Source: Clostridium senegalense JC122 (GTDB taxonomy: Bacteria; Bacillota; Clostridia; Clostridiales; Clostridiaceae). From it: a stretch of 64,000 nucleotides of DNA. Of this stretch, positions 9,258-16,954 are shown one piece after another; positions within the stretch are counted from its first letter, which is position 1, and every line of letters begins with the position of its first letter. A program made the translations under genes and the position numbers. The DNA lies in the NCBI RefSeq assembly GCF_000285575.1, contig NZ_HE611050.1, positions 423,365 to 487,364 of the forward strand, written 5' to 3'. The notes under the pieces are model-generated. The model was not told where the DNA came from, searched no databases, and saw only the letters and a program-made list of their open reading frames with translations.

Positions 9258-9566
9258 CTATATTTGCATTTTATTAAATTCTTCATAAGCATTTATAAGC
9301 TTATTTCTTACTTGAACTGCTAGTTCTAATGTCAATCTAGCTTCTTCTGCTGAAACCATTGCCTCATGTAAATTAACATCACCTTTTATAAAACCATTTG
9401 TTTCTTTTTCTGCTTTTACTTGTGTTTCATTAACCTTATTTAAAGCCGAATTTAACATTTCAGAAAAACTACTTCCTACATTGTTTTGCTCATTCTTATT
9501 CTCAATATTTCCTTTTATCCCTTCATTAAAAACCTTAATGCCGGGAACAAATTCGTTTGTTACCAT
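9258..9566 (-). CDS. fliE: flagellar hook-basal body protein FliE
   Basis: 102 residues. The C-terminal block (VNLHEAMVSAEEARLTLELA then VQVRNKLINAYEEFNKMQI) is the family hallmark. FliE joins the MS ring to the rod. The start ATG at 9566 is placed by an AGGTGA ribosome site. The gene sits between flgC (9-bp gap) and fliF. Confidence 0.93.
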   Translation of the reverse strand: MVTNEFVPGIKVFNEGIKGNIENKNEQNNVGSSFSEMLNSALNKVNETQVKAEKETNGFIKGDVNLHEAMVSAEEARLTLELAVQVRNKLINAYEEFNKMQI

Positions 9567-9575
9567 AAAATTCAC

Positions 9576-10007
9576 CTATCTTCCAATTTCTAATGTTTTT
9601 GATATCATATTCTTTTGAGTATTTAATGCTGTTATATTTCCTTCATAAGCTCTTGAAGCAGCAATTAAATCTACTGTTTCATTTAATATATTTACATTAG
9701 GCATTGTTACATATCCCTTTTCATCTGCATCAGGATGTGATGGATCATAAACTTTTTTTAATGGAGATTTATCATTTTCAACACCAACTGCTTTAATTCC
9801 CATTGGTTTTAGCTCTATATTCCCATTTGACTTATCTATCTGTTTTTGTAAATTTTCTTCAAAGGTTGCAATTTTTCTTACATAAGGCTTTCCATCAACG
9901 CCTCTTGTAGTATTTGCATTTACTATATTAGATGTTATTGTATCTAGTCTTAATCTTTCTGCCGAAAGACCACTAGCACTTATTCTCATACCTCTAAATG
10001 CTTCCAT
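9576..10007 (-). CDS. flgC: flagellar basal-body rod protein FlgC
   Basis: 143 residues. It has the N-terminal rod motif ([20 protein letters not shown] then [11 protein letters not shown]), a [16 protein letters not shown] block, and a C-terminal coil ending MISKTLEIG. FlgC is a proximal rod subunit. It is coupled to flgB (3-bp gap) and followed by fliE. Confidence 0.95.
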   Translation of the reverse strand: MEAFRGMRISASGLSAERLRLDTITSNIVNANTTRGVDGKPYVRKIATFEENLQKQIDKSNGNIELKPMGIKAVGVENDKSPLKKVYDPSHPDADEKGYVTMPNVNILNETVDLIAASRAYEGNITALNTQKNMISKTLEIGR

Positions 10008-10010
10008 CTA

Positions 10011-10400
10011 TTAATTACCTCCTTTTATCACTGTACTTCTCATGTTAAATCTAGTATTAGCTTGTTTTACTAATGCATCATACATTAAACTATTTGATGC
10101 TGCACTAGTCATTTCACTTTCTATATCCACATTATTTCCGTCTTCTCTCATACTAGATTTATTGTCTTTTTTCACTTCTATATTTTCTGCAGAAAACCCC
10201 ATATGTTTATTGCTAGTTTTTTTTAATTCATAATTTTTTGAATTTTCCTCTTTAAGTGCTTCATCAAAATTAACATATTCTCTTTTATAATTTTTTGTAT
10301 TTACATTTGCTATGTTATTATTTATAATTTTTCCACTTAAAGTCGTTACATCCATTCCTTTTTTTATTAAATTATATGTAACATTATCTATTCCCAACAT
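10011..10400 (-). CDS. flgB: flagellar basal-body rod protein FlgB
   Basis: 129 residues. It has the N-terminal DVTTLSGKIINNNIANVNTK rod motif and the C-terminal NNVDIESEMTSAASNSLMYD block typical of FlgB. It is a proximal rod subunit and the first gene of the basal-body block flgB to flgE. Only 85 bp separate it from flagellin, with no obvious terminator, so read-through from upstream is possible. The ribosome site GAGGAGG is four bases upstream. Confidence 0.94.
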   Translation of the reverse strand: MLGIDNVTYNLIKKGMDVTTLSGKIINNNIANVNTKNYKREYVNFDEALKEENSKNYELKKTSNKHMGFSAENIEVKKDNKSSMREDGNNVDIESEMTSAASNSLMYDALVKQANTRFNMRSTVIKGGN

Positions 10401-10485
10401 TATCCCTCCTCTTTATACACTTAACTTGAAAATTACATCAAGGATTAAAACTTATTTGCCTATATATAGTTTCACTTTAAATTCT

Positions 10486-11310
10486 TTATTTTTTACCTAT
10501 ATTTCCAATAATGTTCAACACATCTTGAGGAAGCTTGTTTGCCTGAACCATAAGTGATAATCCTGCATTTACTAGAACATTATTTTTAGTATACTCTATA
10601 ATTTCCTCGCTAATATCTGCACCGGTTAAAGAGCTCTCCGCATTTTGTGTTTTTAATGATAATTCATTTAACATTTCAGTGTTACTAGTTAATCTATTTG
10701 ATATAGCTCCCATTTTGCTTCTGCAATCGTTTAATTTACTTATAGCAGTATTTATTGTATCTATAGACTTATTTATTTCTTCTGTAGTTAATACTTTAAC
10801 TTTTCCATCTAATCCTAACCCTGAAGAACTTAAATCACTTGTGGGGATTGTAGTTTGCTCACCGGCATTACTACCACATTGAACTAATATTCCTTTATCT
10901 GATGATAATATCTTTTTACCATTTATTTCTGTATTTTTAGCTATATCATCAATTCCTTCTAATATAGAATTTATTTCTTCTTGTATTATTTTCTTATCTT
11001 CTTCAGAGCCTGTCCCCCCTGCCTGTATAGTGAGCTCTTTAATTCTTATTAATGAATCTGATATATTTTGCGATGCACTGTCAGCAGTTTGCAACATACT
11101 TATAGTGTCTTGTGTATTTCTTGATGCCATTTCTAATGATCTTATTTGTATTTTCATATGCTCACTACTAGACAATTTATTAGGATCATCCTTAGCTGTT
11201 GCAACTTTTAATCCTGAATGAATTCTACTCATAGCTGCATTTTGTTTAGATAAATTTTTACAATAGGCATTATATATGTTTAGAGCTGACATATTATGAT
11301 TTAATCTCAT
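10486..11310 (-). CDS. hag: flagellin
   Basis: 274 residues, the short core-only type (D0/D1, little hypervariable region). The N-terminus starts MRLNHNMSALNIYN, and a ADSASQNISDSLIRIKELTI helix and a C-terminal KNNVLVNAGLSLMVQANK helix are present. It is odd in having three cysteines (in NAYCKN, LVQCGS and LNDCRS), rare in flagellins, and a divergent KDDPNKLSSSEHMK where DDAAGLAISEKM is usual. The ribosome site is GGAGTG. It is the only flagellin gene in the window and lies between the late cluster and flgB. In firmicutes CsrA represses hag translation and FliW relieves it; both partners are encoded about 4 kb upstream. Confidence 0.92.
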   Translation of the reverse strand: MRLNHNMSALNIYNAYCKNLSKQNAAMSRIHSGLKVATAKDDPNKLSSSEHMKIQIRSLEMASRNTQDTISMLQTADSASQNISDSLIRIKELTIQAGGTGSEEDKKIIQEEINSILEGIDDIAKNTEINGKKILSSDKGILVQCGSNAGEQTTIPTSDLSSSGLGLDGKVKVLTTEEINKSIDTINTAISKLNDCRSKMGAISNRLTSNTEMLNELSLKTQNAESSLTGADISEEIIEYTKNNVLVNAGLSLMVQANKLPQDVLNIIGNIGKK

Positions 11311-11906
11311 CTACTTCACTCCATATTCTTAATTTATTATTTTTAAATACTGTATACAACAAATAGTTTACCACACTCTTATATAAAGACAATTACATAA
11401 GTATTTAGTAAACTTTTCAATAATTTAGATCTATTTCATATATATACTATCTTTTAATCTCTTAATGATAGTATACGAATTATATTAATATTGGGTATTA
11501 ATATATAAGTAAATCAAGCAAAAATTTCAACTTATATATTATCTAATTCTAAAATCATAATACTATAATGTTGATAGCGTCACTATAGTATTATGATTAA
11601 ATTTGGGTTGATTTTTATAAACACATTTTTGGATAGTATCATGTCTCACTATTTTGGGTATCCAAGTTTTAGAATAATTAATTTTAAAAGTCAACTTGGA
11701 ACCCTATAGTTTATATTAAACAAGGTAGGTTGTCTTGTTTATTAGAACTTAAACACTTTTCTTACTTCTATATTAAGTTTTTAAATTTGCTTTTTCAATA
11801 AACTTGTCACAAAATGCACTTTAATTGTAACATATATACAAAATTATCATATATTTATCAAAAAATATCATAACTTCTATATTTTTATGAGATTTTATAA
11901 AAAATT
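11311..11906 (-). other. non-coding region upstream of flagellin
   Basis: About 600 AT-rich bases without a credible gene. It holds the flagellin leader, an inverted repeat TACTATC/GATAGTA (11446-11473), a perfect 15-bp stem-loop (11553-11598) and inverted copy B of the interspersed repeat (11639-11703). I found no convincing sigma-28 promoter for flagellin here; a TTGTCT-N16-TAAACT match on the minus strand near 11364-11391 is only a weak sigma-A candidate. Confidence 0.5.
11553..11703 (-). repeat. interspersed two-hairpin repeat, copy B (inverted)
   Basis: Positions 11639-11703 are the reverse complement of the first 65 bases of copy A, with the same 8-bp stem (TCCAAGTT 11661-11668 with AACTTGGA 11693-11700). 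About 40 bases further along lies a different but perfect 15-bp stem (11553-11567 with 11584-11598, 16-base loop). The arrangement, conserved 65-mer followed by a variable stem-loop, matches copy A and suggests a defined element rather than chance similarity. Confidence 0.65.
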
Positions 11907-11937
11907 AAAGTCTACATAAACTTTTTATGTAGACTTT
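11907..11937 (-). terminator. terminator after the fliD operon
   Basis: A perfect 14-bp stem (AAAGTCTACATAAA with its complement) and a 3-base loop, ten bases past the stop of the fliT-like gene, followed by a T-rich stretch on the minus strand. It separates the late-gene operon from flagellin. Confidence 0.85.
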
Positions 11938-11946
11938 GCTTTAAAT

Positions 11947-12291
11947 TTAGACTTTTTCATTTATGAAATAAGAATTTCTATAAAAATCTTTATTATATTG
12001 ATTATTAGCTACTTTATTTTTTGATATAATTTTTATCTTATCCTTTATTTCATCTTTTCTTGTGTTAAATAAAATTTTAATCTTTTTCTCATCCTCTAAT
12101 AAATTTAATTTACATATAACACTTTTTAATCTTTCTTTATCTACATTAGAGCTTTCTATTTTATTTATTATCCTTTGTTTTTCTATAATTAAATTTTCTA
12201 TATTATCATAAGATGCATTTTCAATGTCTTCACTAAGACTTTTTATCATTTCTTGATTTATAAAAGAACATCTTTCAAGTAAATTTTCCAT
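11947..12291 (-). CDS. FliT-like small helical protein
   Basis: 114 residues, predicted all-helical and rich in Lys, Glu, Asn and Ile, with no membrane segment. Sequence alone does not place it firmly. Its position directly after fliD (5-bp gap), its size and its helical nature fit FliT, the FliD chaperone, which is poorly conserved. It is last in the flgM-to-fliD series, just before a strong terminator. FliT is an inference from context. Confidence 0.55.
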   Translation of the reverse strand: MENLLERCSFINQEMIKSLSEDIENASYDNIENLIIEKQRIINKIESSNVDKERLKSVICKLNLLEDEKKIKILFNTRKDEIKDKIKIISKNKVANNQYNKDFYRNSYFINEKV

Positions 12292-12296
12292 GTATT

Positions 12297-14090
12297 TTAA
12301 CTACCCATCTGCTGTGTAAACCAATTCATTTGAGAATTTAATGAGTTCATAGCCTTCTCTAATTGAGCAAACTGTAAATAATATCTATTTTCCATTTCAT
12401 TCATTTTCTTTACTTGTTCTTTTATCATATCTTCTTTATCTAATATGCTTTTAGTTAAAATATTATTCTTATCTGTTACACTACCTTCAATTCCAGCTTT
12501 TTCTAGTAGTAATCCTCTATTTCCAGTATCGCCTAATATTCTTGTACTTGCATACTTTTTAAATGTTGTATCTACTTTTTCCATTCCTATTTTGAAAGTA
12601 TTAAATGTTTTTTCTGAATCTTCATTTAAAGCTTTTTTAAACTTATCTTCATCCAAAACAAGTTTTCCACCTTCTCGCACATTGTCAGATGTTTCTATGC
12701 CTATACTAAATAAAGTATCCTTATCTCCAAACATATCCATTCTTAACTCTGACATCATGTTCTTAAGATAACTATCGCCTTTTAATATACCTTTTTTAGC
12801 TTGTTCTTCCCATTTTTTTATTTCTTCCTCTTTCATATCTTTCTTTTCATCATCTGTAAGAGGCTTATAACTATAATTTCTCTTTTCTGTATTAAGTTTG
12901 TTAACCTTATCTATTAATTTATTATAATCTTCAATAAAGCTTTTAACTGTTTCAATTGCTTTACCATTGTCTTTAGTTATAGTAATTGTAAAATCTTCGC
13001 CTACTTCTGCTCCATTTAAATCAAAGTTTATTCCATCCTTTGAAAATTTATTATTATTGGATGTAATATCATATTCAGTTGAATCACCAGGTAATGTTAT
13101 TTTAGCTTCTAAATCTTTACCTTTTGTTTGTTTAAGTGTAACACTTCTAACTAAATCTTTTGCAGCATTTTCAACATTAGGAAAATTCCCCGTTATTTCA
13201 GTTCCACCTTCTAATGTTAGTTTAACTTTTCCTGACTCAATTTCAGAATTTAACTTTACCTTACCACCAGTTTGTTTATATATATCCGTTGATAAGTTAT
13301 CTAACGTTGTTTTATCATTTACTCGTATATCAACTTCTTTTTCTTCTCCATTATCATCAAATTTTATAGTTAAAGTTTGATCTAGTAAACCCAAAGACTT
13401 ATTCGACTCAATAGATTCTATTGTAGTTCCAGTTAATTCTGATGTGTTTAATCCTAATTTACCCATTAAATCAATTCCATTATCATCTAATCCTAAACTT
13501 ACCTCTTTTCCTGTTTCTTTAGTACTTAAGGTAAATTTCTTAGATATAGAACTATATTCTAAATTAACTTTTCCATTAGTTGATTCTGATACTTTTTTCG
13601 ATAAATCTTTTACCGTCATAGTATTGTCAATATTTATTTCATGTATTTCACCATTTATAGATATATTAAATGTACTTTTCTCTGTATCTGGTTCAAAAAA
13701 ATTATTAATATCACTTAATTTAGTATCTAAATTTATGTCAGTTTTTTCACCTTGAATTTTAGCACCTTCCGCTAAATTTTTTACATTTACTTTATATGTT
13801 CCTTCTTTAGCATCTGAACTTGCTGTTATATTTAATATTTCATTACTACATTTAACTTTAGAACTATTTAAAGATCCTGAAGATAATAAGTACGTATCTT
13901 TATTTAAAACATCAAAATATTTACCCATTAACCCATGAACATCTTTTATAATATCTCTATATATTTCCTGTTGCCAAAGTACTATTTGTTGTTGTTGCTT
14001 CATTGAATCTATTTTAAGCTGTTGTGGTTTAAGCATGTCTTTTATCATAGTGTCTGTATCCATGCCTGTTGCCATACCTGTTATTCTCAT
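12297..14090 (-). CDS. fliD: flagellar filament cap protein FliD
   Basis: 597 residues. The N-terminal FliD motif (RITGMATGMDTDTMIKDML, then KQQQQIVLWQQEIYRDI) and the C-terminal coiled coil (MNEMENRYYLQFAQLEKAMN, ending NWFTQQMGS) are clear. The central domains (about residues 90-400) are Thr/Asp-rich beta structure, as in cap proteins exposed to the medium. The start ATG 14090 follows AGAGGTG. FliD pentamers cap the filament and promote flagellin folding. fliS lies upstream and a fliT-like gene downstream. Confidence 0.95.
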   Translation of the reverse strand: MRITGMATGMDTDTMIKDMLKPQQLKIDSMKQQQQIVLWQQEIYRDIIKDVHGLMGKYFDVLNKDTYLLSSGSLNSSKVKCSNEILNITASSDAKEGTYKVNVKNLAEGAKIQGEKTDINLDTKLSDINNFFEPDTEKSTFNISINGEIHEINIDNTMTVKDLSKKVSESTNGKVNLEYSSISKKFTLSTKETGKEVSLGLDDNGIDLMGKLGLNTSELTGTTIESIESNKSLGLLDQTLTIKFDDNGEEKEVDIRVNDKTTLDNLSTDIYKQTGGKVKLNSEIESGKVKLTLEGGTEITGNFPNVENAAKDLVRSVTLKQTKGKDLEAKITLPGDSTEYDITSNNNKFSKDGINFDLNGAEVGEDFTITITKDNGKAIETVKSFIEDYNKLIDKVNKLNTEKRNYSYKPLTDDEKKDMKEEEIKKWEEQAKKGILKGDSYLKNMMSELRMDMFGDKDTLFSIGIETSDNVREGGKLVLDEDKFKKALNEDSEKTFNTFKIGMEKVDTTFKKYASTRILGDTGNRGLLLEKAGIEGSVTDKNNILTKSILDKEDMIKEQVKKMNEMENRYYLQFAQLEKAMNSLNSQMNWFTQQMGS

Positions 14091-14170
14091 ATATTTCACC
14101 TCTCTAAAATTATAGGTTGTAAATTTAATGAATAAACTTAAATATAAACTTGTTTTCCTATAACAATATA

Positions 14171-14194
14171 GGGAATAAAGTAGTTTTTATTCCC
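14171..14194 (-). other. stem-loop between fliS and fliD
   Basis: A 9-bp stem GGGAATAAA / TTTATTCCC with a short loop, in the 177-bp gap between fliS and fliD. There is no T-run after it on the minus strand, so it is more likely an mRNA processing or stability element than a terminator. Confidence 0.4.
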
Positions 14195-14267
14195 CACATA
14201 CCTGTTAGCTAATACAATTAACATATTTACAAAAGTTCAATGTATATGTTAATTTATATTTTCTTAC

Positions 14268-14657
14268 TTATCTTTGTTTAGCTGCTATTTTATATGCATC
14301 ATTCCACATACTTCTAATATCTTCTATAAGTGGTATAATCTCATCCATTATCTTTATATCAGATTTTATATTAGCTTCCATTAATCTATTATTTATAAAT
14401 TCATATACAGATGATAAACCATCTATCCATTGTAGATTTGTGCTTCTATCTAATGATATCATTAACTCATAAAATATATCCTGAGTTTTTACTAAGTTTT
14501 CATGCTTCTTTTTTATATCCTTGTCTAATATTGCTTGTCTTCCTATTTTGGCATATTTTACTGCTCCATCTAAAAGCATTAGTAATAATTGCTCTTTTGA
14601 TGCGTAATTTATACTATTATTTTTATAAGCATTATATCCATTAGCATAAGAATTCAT
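14268..14657 (-). CDS. fliS: flagellin chaperone FliS
   Basis: 129 residues, helical. It contains YKNNSINYASKEQLLLMLLD then GAVKYAKIGRQAI near the N-terminus and LDRSTNLQWIDGLSSVYEFI centrally, standard FliS signatures. It binds flagellin's C-terminal disordered region and prevents premature polymerisation. In B. subtilis a FliS-FliW-flagellin interplay affects CsrA control. It lies 19 bases after flaG. Confidence 0.94.
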   Translation of the reverse strand: MNSYANGYNAYKNNSINYASKEQLLLMLLDGAVKYAKIGRQAILDKDIKKKHENLVKTQDIFYELMISLDRSTNLQWIDGLSSVYEFINNRLMEANIKSDIKIMDEIIPLIEDIRSMWNDAYKIAAKQR

Positions 14658-14676
14658 CCTTTAACCCACCTTTTAC

Positions 14677-15081
14677 CTATGCCTTTTCATCTAGTAGAAC
14701 TCCTGCCATTTCACACATAGCTGCCACCATATCTAATATTTTTTTAGGTGGTATTTCTTTTATTACTTTATCATTTTCTTTATCCATTATTTTTACTATA
14801 AAAGTATTTCTAAAAAATTCATGCTGTTCATATTTTACATAGGAATCATGTTCCTTTAAAAATACATTTAATTTTTCTACAGCATTTTTTAATTTCTTCT
14901 CTTCAATATTTTCCTTTGAATTATATTTATCATTTAAACCAATACCTTTATTTTTTTCACCTTGAATATCTGAAGCTTTCTCTTGTTGTTCTACTAAATT
15001 AGCATCTTTTTTTTTGTTAGAATTTAATTTATTATAGTTTACTTCCTTGTTATCTACAATTTTCATTGTTCCAACTTCCAT
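14677..15081 (-). CDS. flaG: FlaG family protein
   Basis: 134 residues. The N-terminal half is charged and disordered. The C-terminal half (VEKLNVFLKEHDSYVKYEQH then NDKVIKEIPPKKILDMVAAM) is the FlaG domain. FlaG influences filament length in several bacteria; its mechanism is unclear. The start ATG 15081 has an AAGAGGTG ribosome site. It lies between csrA (15-bp gap) and fliS. Confidence 0.9.
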   Translation of the reverse strand: MEVGTMKIVDNKEVNYNKLNSNKKKDANLVEQQEKASDIQGEKNKGIGLNDKYNSKENIEEKKLKNAVEKLNVFLKEHDSYVKYEQHEFFRNTFIVKIMDKENDKVIKEIPPKKILDMVAAMCEMAGVLLDEKA

Positions 15082-15096
15082 GTTTACACCTCTTAA

Positions 15097-15312
15097 TTAT
15101 TTTTTTAATTTTCCAAGGATTGAGGTATCTACTGAGACTGCATTTTTATTTTCTATAGTTACAGCATCCTTCAATTCCTTTCTTAGGATTGTAACATCTT
15201 TTGGTGCATTTATAGATAATTTTACTGACCCATTATCTAGTTTAACTACAACGATTTCAACATCTTCACCTATTAATATAGATTCCCCTTTTTTTCTACT
15301 TACAACTAACAT
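15097..15312 (-). CDS. csrA: carbon storage / translational regulator CsrA
   Basis: 71 residues starting [20 protein letters not shown], the highly conserved CsrA N-terminus, with conserved [18 protein letters not shown] after it. CsrA dimers bind GGA-containing hairpins and block translation. In firmicutes its main target is flagellin mRNA and FliW is its antagonist. The reading frame overlaps the end of fliW by seven bases, so the two are probably coupled in translation. Confidence 0.97.
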   Translation of the reverse strand: MLVVSRKKGESILIGEDVEIVVVKLDNGSVKLSINAPKDVTILRKELKDAVTIENKNAVSVDTSILGKLKK

Positions 15313-15743
15313 TTTAAATTCTCCTTAAATAGTAGTTCCTTTATATTATAACTTTCATTATCTATTATAATTTGTTTTCCAAGATTGCTACTTATATTTA
15401 AAACTATAGGTGCTTTTAAATTAGTTGTAATTTTATTTATATCTGAATTTAATGTTACTGTAGTATAAACTGCTACTTCTTTTTCATTTTTAATTTTTAA
15501 TTTAGATACTATTTTATCACTCAAATTAAACTCATAATCTTTCCTTACTAAAAACGGTGACATAATAACTATGCCTACTGATTCATCTTCAAGTGAATGA
15601 ATAACTTTAAAATCTTCATTATCTTTTAGTGAAAATATTATATATTTTTTTAAATGCTCAAATCCTAAAAGACCTTCACTTAAAGTTATAATTTTATCTT
15701 CATCATATTTTATAATGCCATGATACTTAGTCTTTAGTTCCAT
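15306..15743 (-). CDS. fliW: flagellar assembly factor FliW
   Basis: 145 residues. It begins [20 protein letters not shown] with the family's [15 protein letters not shown] and a [19 protein letters not shown] block. FliW binds flagellin when it accumulates in the cytoplasm and CsrA when flagellin is exported, giving feedback on flagellin translation. It overlaps csrA, the conserved firmicute arrangement. Confidence 0.95.
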   Translation of the reverse strand: MELKTKYHGIIKYDEDKIITLSEGLLGFEHLKKYIIFSLKDNEDFKVIHSLEDESVGIVIMSPFLVRKDYEFNLSDKIVSKLKIKNEKEVAVYTTVTLNSDINKITTNLKAPIVLNISSNLGKQIIIDNESYNIKELLFKENLKC

Positions 15744-15763
15744 ATTTTTTTACTCCTTGTTCA

Positions 15764-16942
15764 TTATCTTATAAAGTCTAATAAAGATGGTGGTAATATT
15801 TTAGATGCTGTTTGAAGCGATGCTAAATAAACAGTTTGTATCATTCCCATCTCCATGCTCTTTTCCACCCAATCTATATCTTCATTGTAAGACAATATCG
15901 CTTTAAGGTTTATATTTTGGTCTTCATTTACATTTTTTGCACCCTTCATTCTATTTTGAAAGGTTCCAACCTTTGAACGAACACTTAAAAGATTACTAAT
16001 TGCACTATCTAACCTTTCTAAGTGCTCATTATTCACTTTGGATATATCTCCATCTTCTCCTAAATCCTTTATTATATCATTTAATAAATGTCCTAAAGTG
16101 TCATTTGCTGCAATAGTTACTTTATTATCTATGTCTATTTCTTTATTATTTTTATCTGTTAATATCTTTCCATTTTCATCAGTAAGCTTTCCATCCTTAT
16201 TTATCTTCAATAATTTGCCATCTTTATCTTTAAGTTCTCCATTACCATCAATTGTGATAGGCTCTCCATCATATAGGATTTTTTTCCCACTTTCATCCAC
16301 TAAATGTGATTCCTTATCTACCCTTAAAACATTGTTATCTTTATCAATTTTTAATAGGTTTCCATTTCCATCTTTTAAATCTTTGTTTTTAAAACTTAAA
16401 AGCTCATTAGCATTAACACTATATTCAATAACAACTCCAGAGGAGATTTCAACCTTTAAATTATCTCCAATGGTTCCAGAGATAAGTTCTCCATTTTCAT
16501 CTACAGTGGTAGGTTTTTTATCACCATGAGTTCCACCAAAAATATATTTTCCATCAAAGGAAGTATTTAATATTTGAGAAATTTCATTTACTTTCTCTGA
16601 TATCTCATCTTTAACTGCTTTTAACTCATCTTTATCATAAGTACCATTTCCAGCTGAAACCATAAGTTCTCTTATTCTACTTAATGACTTACCTAAATTA
16701 TCTAATGCACTATCTGTTGTATCTAGCCAGTTTATAGTATGGTTTATATTAGTGTTATACTGCTCATTTGCATAAATTTCACTGTATATTTGCATAGAAC
16801 GTGCTGCTTTAAATGGACTATCAGATGGTCTTTTAAATTCTTTACCTGTATCAAGTTGCTCTTGTTTACGTTTCATATGATTTAAGTTTACATTCATATC
16901 TGCTAAAAACGAATTTGACATCATTTTGTTAGTTATTCTCAT
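15764..16942 (-). CDS. flgL: flagellar hook-filament junction protein FlgL with Asp/Gly-rich insert
   Basis: 392 residues, about 90 more than the B. subtilis protein. The N-terminal coil (MRITNKMMSNSFLADMNVNL) and C-terminal coil resemble flagellin D0/D1, and KYIFGGTHGD is a FlgL landmark. The extra length is an insert at about residues 186-274 built of repeating DGNG, DKDG, NKDG, DENG and DKNN turns, reminiscent of calcium-binding loops. FlgL (HAP3) joins hook to filament with FlgK, and the insert should lie in the surface-exposed domain. It follows flgK by 12 bases. Confidence 0.92.
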   Translation of the reverse strand: MRITNKMMSNSFLADMNVNLNHMKRKQEQLDTGKEFKRPSDSPFKAARSMQIYSEIYANEQYNTNINHTINWLDTTDSALDNLGKSLSRIRELMVSAGNGTYDKDELKAVKDEISEKVNEISQILNTSFDGKYIFGGTHGDKKPTTVDENGELISGTIGDNLKVEISSGVVIEYSVNANELLSFKNKDLKDGNGNLLKIDKDNNVLRVDKESHLVDESGKKILYDGEPITIDGNGELKDKDGKLLKINKDGKLTDENGKILTDKNNKEIDIDNKVTIAANDTLGHLLNDIIKDLGEDGDISKVNNEHLERLDSAISNLLSVRSKVGTFQNRMKGAKNVNEDQNINLKAILSYNEDIDWVEKSMEMGMIQTVYLASLQTASKILPPSLLDFIR

Positions 16943-16954
16943 AAAACCACCATC

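Noticed and set aside
10412..10441. TTGATG-N18-TATAAA on the minus strand just before flgB
   Set aside because: Transcription would start only about five bases before the flgB ATG, inside its ribosome site, so it cannot serve flgB.
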